DNA from: Chromera velia
Taxonomy: Eukaryota; Sar; Chromeraceae
Assembly: GCA_018398765.1 (NCBI GenBank)
Contig: JAHBMJ010001217.1
Location: 21,916-85,915, forward strand
Length of the DNA: 64,000 bases
Direction: 5' to 3'
Shown: positions 13,001 to 25,000 of the stretch, piece after piece
Numbering within the stretch: position 1 is the stretch's first letter
How the letters are laid out: each line of letters starts with the position of its first letter
Position numbers and translations under genes: made by a program
Notes under the pieces: model-generated
What the model was told of the DNA's origin: nothing
The model's database searches: none
What the model saw: the letters and a program-made list of their open reading frames with translations, nothing else

Positions 13001-16000
13001 CCGGGCTCTGTGGGGGTGCGTGTGCGCGCTGTGGGCCTCAACTTCCGTGACGTCTTGAACGTGATGGGGCTCTATCCGGGTGCTGCAGGTCAGTTGACTG
13101 ACGCACGCCTTGAGAGAGACTAACCAGAAAGAACACCTGAGGAACGATGATGACGGGGACACGAAAAGGACTTTACGACTCGAATGAGCATTTTGAGTGT
13201 ACGCCAGTCTGACTCCATTCTGACTCCATTGTGACTCCATTGTGACTCCATTCTGACTCCATTCTGACTCCAGTCTGACTCCAGTCTGACTCCATTCTGA
13301 CTCCAGTCTGACTCCAGTCTGACTCCAGTCTGACTCCAGTCTGACTCCATTCTGACTTCAGTCTGACTCCAGTCTGACTCCACTATGACTTCAGTCTGAC
13401 TCCATTCTGACTCCAGTCTGACTCCAGTCTGACTCCAGTCTGACTCCAGTCTGACTCCAGTCTGACTCCAGTCTGACTCCATTCTGACTCCAGTCTGACT
13501 CCAGTCTGACTCCAGTCTGACTCCATTCTGACTCCATTCTGACTCCATTCTGACTCCAGTCTGACTCCATTCTGACTCCAGTCTGACTCCAGTCTGACTC
13601 CAGTCTGACTCCATTCTGACTCCAGTCTGACTCCATTCTGACTCCAGTCTGACTCCATTCGGACTCCAGTCTGACTCCATTCCGACTCCATTCTGACTCC
13701 ATTCTGACTCCAGTCTGACTCCAGTCTGACTCCAGTCTGACTCCAGTCTGACTCCAGTCTGACTCCATTCTGACTCCAGTCTGACTCCATTCTGACTCCA
13801 GTCTGACTCCAGTCTGACTCCAGTCTGACTCCAGTCTGACTCTGACTCCATTCTGACTCCAGTCTGACTCCAGTCTGACTCCAGTCTGACTCCAGTCTGG
13901 CTCCATTCTGGCTCCATTCTGGCTCCAGTCTGGCTCCAGTCTGGCTCCAGTCTGGCTCCAGTCTGGCTCCAGTCTGGCTCCAGTCTGGCTCCAGTCTGGC
14001 TCCAGTCGGACTCCAGTCGGACTCCAGTCGGACTCCAGTCGGACTCCAGTCGGACTCCAGTCGGACTCCAGTCGGACTCCAGTCGGACTCCAGTCGGACT
14101 TCACTCGGACTCCATTCGGACTCCATTCGGACTCCAGTCTGACTCCAGTCTGACTCCAGTCTGACTCCAGTCTGACTCCAGTCTGACTCCAGTCTGACTC
14201 CATTCTGACTCCAGTCTGACTCCGGTCTGACTCCAGTCTGACTCCGGTCTGACTCCGGTCTGACTCCATTCTGACTCCATTCTGACTCCATTCTGACTCC
14301 ATTCTGACTCCAGTCTGACTCCATTCTGACTCCAGTCTGACTCCATTCTGACTCCAGTCTGACTCGAGTCTGACTCCATTCTGACTCGAGTCTGACTCCA
14401 TTCTGACTTCATTCAGACTCCATTCTGACTCCAGTCTGACTCCAGTCTGACTCCAGTCTGACTCTGCAGTCTGACTCCAGTCTGACTCTGCAGTCTGACT
14501 CTGCAGTCTGACTCTGCAGTCTGACTCTGCAGTCTGACTCCAGTCGGACTCCAGTCTGACTCTGCAGCATGCTGACTCTGCAGCATTCTGACTCTGCAGT
14601 CTTCTGACTCCAGTGGGACTCCATTCTGACTCCAGTCGGACTCCAGTCTGACTCCAGTCGGACTCCATTCTGACTCTGCAGTCTGACTCCATTCGGACTC
14701 TGCAGTCTGACTCCATTCTGACTTTCCAGTCTGACTCCAGTCTGACTCTCCAGTCTGACTCCAGTCTGACCCCATTCTGACTCTCCAGTCTGACCCCATT
14801 CTGACTCTCCAGTCTGACCCCATTCTGACTCTCCAGTCTGACTCCATTCTGACTCTCCATTCTGACTCCATTCTGACTCTCCATTCTGACTCCATTCTGA
14901 CTCCATTCTGACTCCATTCTGACTCCTTTCTGACTCCAGTCTGACTCCTTTCTGACTCCATTCTGACTCCATTCTGACTCCATTCTGACTCCAGTCTGAC
15001 TCCATTCTGACTCCAGTCTGACTCCATTCTGACTCCAGTCTGACTCCATTCTGACTCCAGTCTGACTCCATCCTGACTCCAGTCTGACTCCATTCTGACT
15101 CCAGTCCGACTCCATTCTGACTCCAGTCTGACTCCAGTCTGACTCCAGTCTGACTCCAGTCTGACTCCATTCTGACTCCAGTCTGACTCCATTCTGACTC
15201 CAGTCTGACTCCATTCTGACTCCAGTCTGACTCCATTCTGACTCCAGTCTGACTCCTTTCTGACTCCAGTCTGACTCCTTTCTGACTCCATTCTGACTCC
15301 AGTCTGACTCCAGTCTGACTCCTTTCTGACTCCAGTCTGACTCCTTTCCGACTCCATTCTGACTCCATTCCGACTCCATTCTGACTCCAGTCTGACTCCA
15401 TTCTGACTCCAGTCTGACTCCATTCTGACTCCATTCTGACTCCAGTCTGACTCCAGTCTGACTCCATCCTGACTCCAGTCTGACTCCATCCTGACTCCAG
15501 TCTGACTCCAGTCTGATTCCAGTCTGACTCCAGTCTGATTCCAGTCTGATTCCAGTCCGATTCCAGTCTGACTCCATTCCGACTCCATTCTGACTCCAGT
15601 CTGACTCCATTCTGACTCCAGTCTGACTCCAGTCTGACTCCAGTCTGACTCCATTCTGACTCCAGTCTGACTCCAGTCTGACTCCATTCTGACTCCATTC
15701 TGACTCCATTCTGACTCGAGTCTGGCTCCATTCTGACTCCATTCTGGCTCCATTCTGACTCCAGTCTGAGTCCAGTCTGAGTCCAGTCTGACTCCATTCT
15801 GACTCCAGTCTGACTCCAGTCTGACTCCAGTCTGACTCCAGTCGGACTCCAGTCGGACTCCAGTCTGACTCCAGTCGGACTCCAGTCGGACTCCATTCTG
15901 ACTCCAGTCGGACTCCAGTCGGACTCCAGTCGGACTCCAGTCGGACTCCAGTCGGACTCCAGTCTGACTCCAGTCGGACTCCATTCTGACTCCAGTCGGA

Positions 16001-19000
16001 CTCCGGTCTGACTCCATTCTGACTCCATTCTGACTCCATTCTGACTCCATTCTGACTCCAGTCTGACTCCAGTCTGACTCCAGTCTGACTCCATTCTGAC
16101 TCCATTCTGACTCGAGTCTGACTCCATTCTGACTCCATTCTGACTCGAGTCTGACTCCAGTCTGAGTCCAGTCTGACTCCATTCTGACTCCAGTCTGACT
16201 CCAGTCTGACTCCAGTCTGACTCTGCAGTATGCTGACTCTGGAGTCTTCTGACTCCAGTCGGACTCCATTCTGACTCCAGTCGGACTCCAGTCTAACTCC
16301 AGTCGGACTCCATTCTGACTCTGCAGTCTGACTCCATTCTGACTCTGCAGTCTGACTCCATTCTGACTCTCCAGTCTGACTCCAGTCTGACTCTCCAGTT
16401 TCTGACTCCATTCTGACTCCATTCTGACTCCAGTCTGACTCCATTCTGACTCCAGTCTGACTCCATTCTGACTCCAGCCTGACTCCATTCTGACTCCAGT
16501 CTGACTCCATTCTGACTCCATTCTGACTCCAGTCTGACTCCACAGTTCCAGTCTGACTCTGCAGTCTGACTCCAGTCTGACTCTGCAGTCTGACTCCAGT
16601 CTGACTCCAGTCGGACTCCAGTCGGACTCCAGTCTGACTCTGCAGCATGCTGACTCTGCAGCATTCTGACTCTGCAGTCTTCTGACTCCAGTCGGACTCC
16701 ATTCTGACTCCAGTCGGACTCCAGTCTGACTCCAGTCGGACTCCATTCTGACTCTGCAGTCTGACTCCATTCTGACTCTGCAGTCTGACTCCATTCTGAC
16801 TCTCCAGTCTGACTCCAGTCTGACTCTCCAGTCTGACTCCAGTCTGACTCTCCAGTCTGACTCCATTCTGACTCTCCATTCTGACTCCATTCTGACTCTC
16901 CAGTCTGACTCCATTCTGACTCTCCATTCTGACTCCATTCTGAAACTCCATTCTGACTCCATTCTGACTCTCCATTCTGACTCCATTCTGACTCTCCATT
17001 CTGACTCCAGTCTGACTCCTTTCTGACTCCATTCTGACTCCTTTCTGACTCCATTCTGACTCCAGTCTGAGTCCATTCTGACTCCAGTCTGACTCCATTC
17101 TGACTCCAGTCTGACTCCATTCTGACTCCAGTCTGACTCCATTCTGACTCCAGTCTGACTCCATCCTGACTCCAGTCTGACTCCATCCTGACTCCAGTCG
17201 GACTCCAGTCGGACTCCAGTCTGACTCCAGTCTGACTCCATTCTGACTCCAGTCGGACTCCAGTCGGACTCCAGTCGGACTCCAGTCGCACTCCAGTCGC
17301 ACTCCAGTCTGACTCCAGTCTGACTCCAGCCTGACTCCAGCCTGACTCCAGCCTGACTCCAGCCTGACTCCAGCCTGACTCCAGTCTGACTCCAGTCTGA
17401 CTCCAGTCTGACTCCAGTCTGACTCCAGTCGGACTCCAGTCGGACTCCAGCCGGTTTCCAGTCGGACTCCAGTCGGTTTCCAGTCGGACTCCATTCTGAC
17501 TCCAGTCGGACTCCATTCTGACTCCAGTCGGACTCCAGTCGGACTCCAGTCGGACTCCAGTCGGACTCCAGTCGGACTCCAGTCGGACTCCAGTCGGACT
17601 CCAGCCGGACTCCAGCCGGACTCCAGCCGGACTCCAGCCGGACTCCAGCCTGACTCCAGCCTGACTCCAGTCTGACTCCAGCCTGACTCCAGTCTGACTC
17701 CAGTCTGACTCCAGTCTGACTCCAGTCAGTGACTCTCCAGTGTCCAGTCAGTGACTCTCCAGTCTGACTCCAGTCAGTGACTCTCCAGTCTGACTCTCGT
17801 CAGTGACTCTCCAGTCTGACTCTCCAGTCTGACTCTCCAGTCTGACTCTCCAGTCTGACTCTCCAGTCTGACTCTCCAGTCTGACTCTCCAGTCTGACTC
17901 TCCAGTCTGACTCTCCAGTCTGACTCTCCAGTCTGACTCTCCAGTCTGACTCTCCAGTCGGACTCTCCAGTCTGACTCTCCAGTCGGACTCTCCATTCTG
18001 ACTCTCCAGTCTGACTCTCCATTCTGACTCTCCAGTCTGACTCTCCAGTCTGACTCTCCAGTCTGACTCCATTCTGACTCTGCAGTCTGACTCCATTCTG
18101 ACTCTGCAGTCTGACTCCATTCTGACTCTCCAGTCTGACTCCATTCTGACTCTGCAGTCTGACTCCATTCTGACTCTCCAGTCTGACTCCATTCTGACTC
18201 TCCAGTCTGACTCCATTCTGACTCTCCAGTCTGACTCCATTCTGACTCTGCAGTCTGACTCCATTCTGACTCTGCAGTCTGACTCCAGGCTGACTCTGCA
18301 GTCTGACTCCAGTCTGACTCTGCAGTCTGACTCTGCAGTCTGACTCTGCAGTCTGACTCTGAAGTCTGACTCTGCAGTCTGACTCTGAAGTCTGACTCCT
18401 TTCCGACTCCATTCTGACTCCAGTCTGACTCCATTCTGACTCCAGTCTGACTCCATTCTGACTCCATTCTGACTCCAGTCTGACTCCATTCTGACTCCAG
18501 TCTGACTCCATTCTGACTCCTTTCTGACTCCATTCTGACTCCTTTCTGACTCCATTCCGACTCCAGTCTGACTCCATTCCGACTCCATTCTGACTCCATT
18601 CTGACTCCATTCTGACTCCAGTCTGACTCCAGTCTGACTCCATTCTGACTCCTTTCTGACTCCATTCCGACTCGAGTCTGACTCCATTCTGACTCCATTC
18701 TGACTCCAGTCTGACTCCAGTCTGACTCCATTCCGACTCCAGTCCGACTCCAGTCTGACTCCATTCTGACTCCAGTCTGACTCCAGTCTTGCCAGGATTT
18801 CTTCCAAAAAGAGCCGGTCGAAAGCGACGATGGGAAAGACAGTCAGAAACAATGAATCAAAGAAAGAAGCAAGGGAAAGGAGGAACTGTTTCACTTTGCT
18901 ACTCCGCCTCTCCCGCCACCATCTCCATCAGCGACCGCATGCAGAGTGCTGTCCGCAGGACCCTCTGAGATATTGTTGTTCGTGTTCTGCGACTGCTTCG

Positions 19001-22000
19001 GCTCTCCTGCTGATCATTGTGATTTTGATTGTTTATGACTCGGTGGGATGACCTCCCCGCAGGACCTGTGGGGAGCGACGTTGCGGGGACGGTTGTACAC
19101 GTTGGCTCCGGCGTGGAGGGGCTGCGGGAAGGGGACGATGTGTTTGGAATCGCCTCCACAGGGTGCCTCCGGACTTACGTTCAGGTACATTCTCTCAAGC
19201 GTGCTTGATTTGGATAGAATTATTTCTGGTTGTCTTTCGGGGAGCAATACTTTTGTTCCGCAAGCGTGCGTTGACTGAAGCCTTCTTCTCGGCGCAGATA
19301 AATCACGAAAAAGAAAATACACACGTGGTTGCTGCGCACAATTGAAGCTATTTGCATGTTTCGGGGCGTGCCTGCAGACCCCTGCAGATCTGCTGGTGCG
19401 CATTCCGAACAGAAGCCTGAGCTTTGAAGATGCTGCTTCGCTACCGACCTGTTGTGCGACGGTCGAGCTGTCTCTCGGACCCGAGGGCGCGGCACTCAGG
19501 AGCGGGCAGCGCGTTCTCTGCCATGCGGTAACAGGGGGTGTTGGGCTCTTTGTGGTGCAGTACTGCAAAGCCGTGGGGGCCTCTGTGGTCGGCACTTGCT
19601 CGGACGGTAAACGGAGGGCGGCAGAGGAGGCGGGGGTGGAGTTTGTGTCGTCCTCTAGAGACGCCTCTTCGTTTCGACAGGACATGTTCCTCTGGATGGA
19701 GAGACACGGGAAGGTCGACGTGGTGATCAACTGCCTCAGGGTGAGTGCATGGGTAGAACAGTATACGTGTGAATGCGAGTGCGCGGAAAAGTTGGATTGA
19801 ACGCCTCTGCACGTCTTGACTGGTTGATATTCATACACTGCACCTTTTTGCATGCATTTGCAGGCAGGCCTGAATGCCGCCTGGCGGTATTTGCCCGCAT
19901 AAATGAAGAATAAAAACTTGTCAGGAGAGCGCAAACAGAATGTCATCACTCCACATGTTTTTTTGCTTTGCAGGATGAATTTGTTCCGCATTCCCTCGAG
20001 GTGCTTCGAGAGGGTGGCGTCTTTGTGGAACTAGGAAAGGGGGCTGTGTGGTCGAAAGAGAGAATGAGAGCGGCCAGACCGGACGTCAAGTACATACCCG
20101 TAGAGTGGGATACTGTCGCATTCGAGAGCCCCGTGAAGGCGAGGGAGCTCCTCGAGAGGACTGCAAGAAAGATTCACACAGGGTTCTACTCCCCCATCCC
20201 CACGCATGTGTTCGACATGACTAGAGAGGGCGAGGGAGGATGTGTAGAGGCCATGAAGCTAATGCAAAGAGCGCAGCATATCGGAAAGGTGGTGATATCC
20301 GTGCCCTCTTCACTTGGCAAAGACCGCCAAGCAGTGGCGGAGGGGACAGTCGCCATCACGGGAGGCCTCGGGGGTCTCGGCCTCTGCTTTGCCCGCTGGT
20401 TGCAGGTCTGCATGTCTGTTTGTCTGCCTACCTGTCTGTCAGTCAGTCTGTAAGTCCGTCTGTAGGTCAGCCCAATTCCGTGCCACTGTCTGTTTGCTGT
20501 GGGGTGACTCCCTTCTTCCAATGTTTCAATCCCCCTTCTCCGACCTCTCTCGTACTCCGTTTCTCCATGCAGGCATTCGCTCCCTTCTCCACTAAATCTC
20601 GGATCGATTCCTTCACTCACTCACTCACTCAGTGTTCCTTGCCGGGCCTTCTCTTCTGCGTCTGCATTTCTTCCTAGCACGTCGCAGCAATGCTATTTGA
20701 ATGATCGGCATGCATCAGAATGGTGCACACGAATTGTGTGGAGGAGATACACGACAACATATCTATACAACCGCACACAAACACCTTCGAGTCATGCGCT
20801 CTTTCTCCTCGATCGGCTTTCTGCCCTGTCGTGCAGCACGAGGGTTCGAAGAACGTCCTTCTCCTTTCCAGAAGGAAGGTGAAGATGAGCAGGTCGGAAA
20901 AGGGACTGGAGAAAAATGAGGACTGGGGGATGATCGTGGACGCCCAGACACAAACTGCAGATGGAGGGGGCGCACTGAGCGTTAACAAAGTGGTCACCGA
21001 ATCCTGCGACGTGGCAGACATCGAACAGGTTGGCCGTGGAGCTCTCAAAAGAAAACAAACGTCCACCTGCCACCACGCAGTAAATACGCATTTCGTCTCC
21101 TTTCTATTCTGTTCTGTTCTCCCCTCTGGATTGTCCGGTTTCTTTGAGGGTCGAATCCACCCGCGTGCTCACTTGTTCTTTCGTACATTGGTTTCATCTG
21201 GTGTACGTTTGCATGTTCGATCTCTAAAACGGGGCAGCGCTGGATTGAGTGATCTCTCCCCCATTTGTTGTGTGTGACATTTTCTTCGACTGTTAACTTG
21301 TCGTCTGCCTCGAGAAGTCGCAATGAGACGCCATGCATCTGTGAACACTCTCTCCCGATTTTCCCGCGTCTGCCCTCCCTGCCCGATGATGGATGGACAG
21401 GCGGAGATTCTCCGCACAAGTGTCTTCGAAGAGCACCTTCACAAGTGCTTGTGAACAAGTGATCAGGATAGTGGAAGATCATCGCACAGGAGTATCAAGG
21501 TGTCATACGGGAATTGTGCACTTCATCGCTGCAGGTGCGGAGGGTTCTTTCAGACGAGCACCTTCGCACACTCGGGCTCCCTCCTGTGACCGGGGTGCTT
21601 CACTCCGCAGGCCTCTTGGACGATGCTCTGATCGACAACCAGAGCGTTGAGAAGATCGCCCGCGTGTTTGAGTGCAAGGCGAGGGGGGCCTGGAATCTTC
21701 ATGAGGTTCTCGGGGACCGTCTTCGTCTGTTCGTTCTCTTTTCCTCCATAGTCTCTCTTTGGGGAAATGTGGGACAGGTCAGAAGACAAAAACAAACTGA
21801 CAAGAATGCACACTGCTATAGGATGTCGGATGCATGCAGGAAGGAAGGGAGGGAGAAATATGAATCGTAATTGTGGCCGCAACGTCACAAGTAAGAGAGA
21901 CACGTGCAGTACATAAGTGGAGAAGGGATCTTCCAATCCAAATCAAACCGAAGAGATGTTTGACTTTGTCCTCTTCTTGAGTGCCCCCCCTTTTTTTTCC

Positions 22001-25000
22001 TATGTTGTCTCTCGCCTGGCTCTCCTCGATTTTTCCTTCTTGTCTCCTCTCCCTTTTCTGAGCTCTCCCATGCAGGTCAACTACGGAGCTGCGAATTACT
22101 GTCTTGACGCTCTTGCCTCCTTCCGACGTTCCAGGGGCCTCCCTTGCTTGACCCTCAACTGGGGGTTCTGGGGGGAGCAGGGAATGGGGGCGGAGTCTGA
22201 GGACAGTCTTCTGCAGACGGGCATCCGACCGTTGTCATCCGACCTGGGCAGGAGGGTCATGGCCGACGCGATGCGCCTGTTCGGAACCTCCAGGGACAGC
22301 GACTCCCAGTTCGCACTGGGGGCACAGCCGCTGATTGCCTCCCGATATGCAGCCAGAACCAGCGAGATGCCGAGGGGACCCTATTGGTCCCGAGTGACAA
22401 TTGAAAGCGATGAAGCGGCAGATCTGGGAGCTGAAGAATTGTTGGGGCTTTCCGACGAGGAGATCGCAGAACGCACAGGGCAGCACATTATTAGAACAGT
22501 GTCGGAGGGGGTCTCCCCTGGCACTGCGGGGGGAGAGTGGACCCTGGACACGCCCTTGAGTGAGCTCGGCATGGACTCTCTGGCTGCTGTGGAGGTTCGA
22601 AACGCCCTCCAGACGCGTCTGTCCGTCTCTGTACCCGCTTCTGTTTTCCTCGAGTCCGAAACACTGCGCGACATTTCGGGCTTCATCGCGCAGAAGCTGA
22701 TCGCAAAGCGAGACGCGGCAGCTGCTGCGTCAGGGGGGAAGAAGAAGAACACAAGACCAAACAGCGAACAAAAGCAACGGCAAAAGAAAAAGAGAAACAC
22801 CACACCGGCCTCTGGCAAACTGCAGCCCCCCCCGCCCTTATCGTCCCACCCGGCAGTCACCGCCTTTCTCTTTACAGGCCAAGGATCCCAGTGGAGCGGT
22901 ATGGGTGTGGACCTCTACGGGGCAAATAGGGTTTTCCGGGAAGCCATTGATGAATTCAGCTCTTTCTTTGCTGACCGCCTCAGGGATTCTCATTCCGAGC
23001 TAAGTCTTCCTGTTGAAATCACCAGCGACACGTTGCGCGAGGTGATGCACCGTCGCGAGGACAAAGCAGATGGGGAGGGCCTCTCGCTGAACTCCGCTCT
23101 TTTTGCTCAGCCTGCTATCGTGGCTGTGGAGCTTGCACTGCTCCGCGTGTGGGAGACAGCTGCAGGAGTGCGTCCCCGGGTGGTCATCGGCCACTCCCTT
23201 GGAGAGTACGCTGCGGCCGTGGCGGCAGGTTGCCTGAAGTGGCAGACCGCGCTTGCTCTCGTGATTGAGCGGGCCCGACTGACGACTCAAGTCCCTCGGG
23301 GAGATGGGGTGATGGCTGCAGCCAGGGTGAGAGCTGAGGATGTGCGGAATGCCTTTGCGAAGCTGCCCTCCAACATTCGACCCCGAGTTGCACTTGCTGC
23401 AGTGAATGGGCCCTCCTCTGTGGTGGTCTCAGGGGAGAGTGCGGCTGTTAGGGAGACCTTTCGGCTCTTGCGTGAGGACACTGAAGGGGAGTATTCAGGA
23501 AAATATCGGAATCTGAAGACGAAGGAACTCGATGTCACTCATGCGTTTCACTCTCCTCTGATGGATCCCGTCGCAAAAAGGTTCAAGCACTTTCTGGACT
23601 CCTCCTCTATCCTTTCCAAGGGCCTGCAAGGGACGGCCTCTATCCCTCCAGTGTGTGCGCCCCTTGAAGGCGTCACGTGGGTTTCCACAGTCACGGGGGG
23701 GCGGATCGGCGCGTCCTCCGATGAGCTCTCCGTCCTTCGCAGCTCTGTCCACTGGAGGTCTCACATTAGCGACAGCGTCCTCTTTGAGCCCGCCATGACG
23801 ACGGTGGTTGCAGAGATGAGTGCCTTGTCTTCCCACCCAGATGCTCCTTTTCTTTGGGTGGAGGTCGGCCCCTCTTCCACTCTCACCTCTCTTGCAAAGG
23901 CCTGTCTTCCTCTCGAGGTCAGACAGTCTCAGCGACTGCAGCTATGGCTGTCCTCCATGGACAAGACCGCACCGCAGGAGGCAGCTGCCAGGCTGGAAGC
24001 ACAAATCGCTCGCGTTCGTATGCACCTGCAGTTGGATGCCCACACAGCGACGAAGGAGGAGAAAGAAGCAGCAGCAACAAACTCTCGCCGGGACCAGAAA
24101 GAGGAAAAGCAGGAACTGAGAGAGAGCGCTTCTTCCCAGCCGATAAGGACCAGCGCAGATGCCGTAGCTGCACCTGCTAAGCGTTCTGCACTCTTGCAGG
24201 CGCAGGCTCTCCGTCTCGCCCCTCTCGGTGACGCAGCGCAGCTTGTGCGGGAGTTGGCCTTCGACAGGAGTGCACTCTCGCCCCCTGCTGCCCCTGAAGA
24301 CATTCGGTGTGTACTCTTGACGGGGGCCACCGGATTTGTCGGTCGCTTTGTCCTTCGGGCTCTTCTTGGACACGGGAGGAAGGACCTGCCGAGGTCTCAG
24401 CAGCAGGTGGCGGCAAGAAGAAGGAATCGGCTCTGGGGGGGAATGGGGAGACGTGGACGGGGTGCCGAGTTTCGCGTCGTCTGTGTGGTCAGAGGAAAAT
24501 CTGACTGTGATGCCTACGAGAGGGTGCGTGCCGCTTGTGTAGAGTCCGGTGTGTGGGACGAGGGGTTGATTCCAGGGGGGCGGTTGGAGGTGTTGAGCGG
24601 GGACCTTGAGTTGCCTCGCATGGGACTTTCAGAAGAGACTTGGAAGAGATTGACGGAGACAGTGGACGCGGTGTATCACGTGGCTGCGGTCTTGTCACTC
24701 GGGAAGGGGTCAGTCAGTCAGGGAGTCCAGCAGCCACACATAGCGATGAGAGGAAACAGACTGTTACATTCACAGCTGAATTGATTTTCACAAAGAGGAG
24801 AAGGACCATTCAGAAAACGCACGAGCAAAGTTGAGCGAATAATACAAGTGTGTACTACTTCGTTTTGCATCGTGCATCGCTTCTCTTGCTGGGCACATCT
24901 CTGGCTGTGTTCATGCCTCCTTGCGCCCGCGATCGTGCCCAACCTGAAGCGCCATGAATTTGATCTATCGCTGTATCCAACTATGGTATACTGGTTGCAG

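Noticed and set aside
13120-18894. Very long minus-strand open frames (up to 1,367 codons) reading ESDWSQTGVRL-type repeats
   Set aside because: They arise because the 11-bp minisatellite has no stop in any minus frame; several overlap in different frames, and the array lies in an intron between in-frame enoyl-reductase exons.
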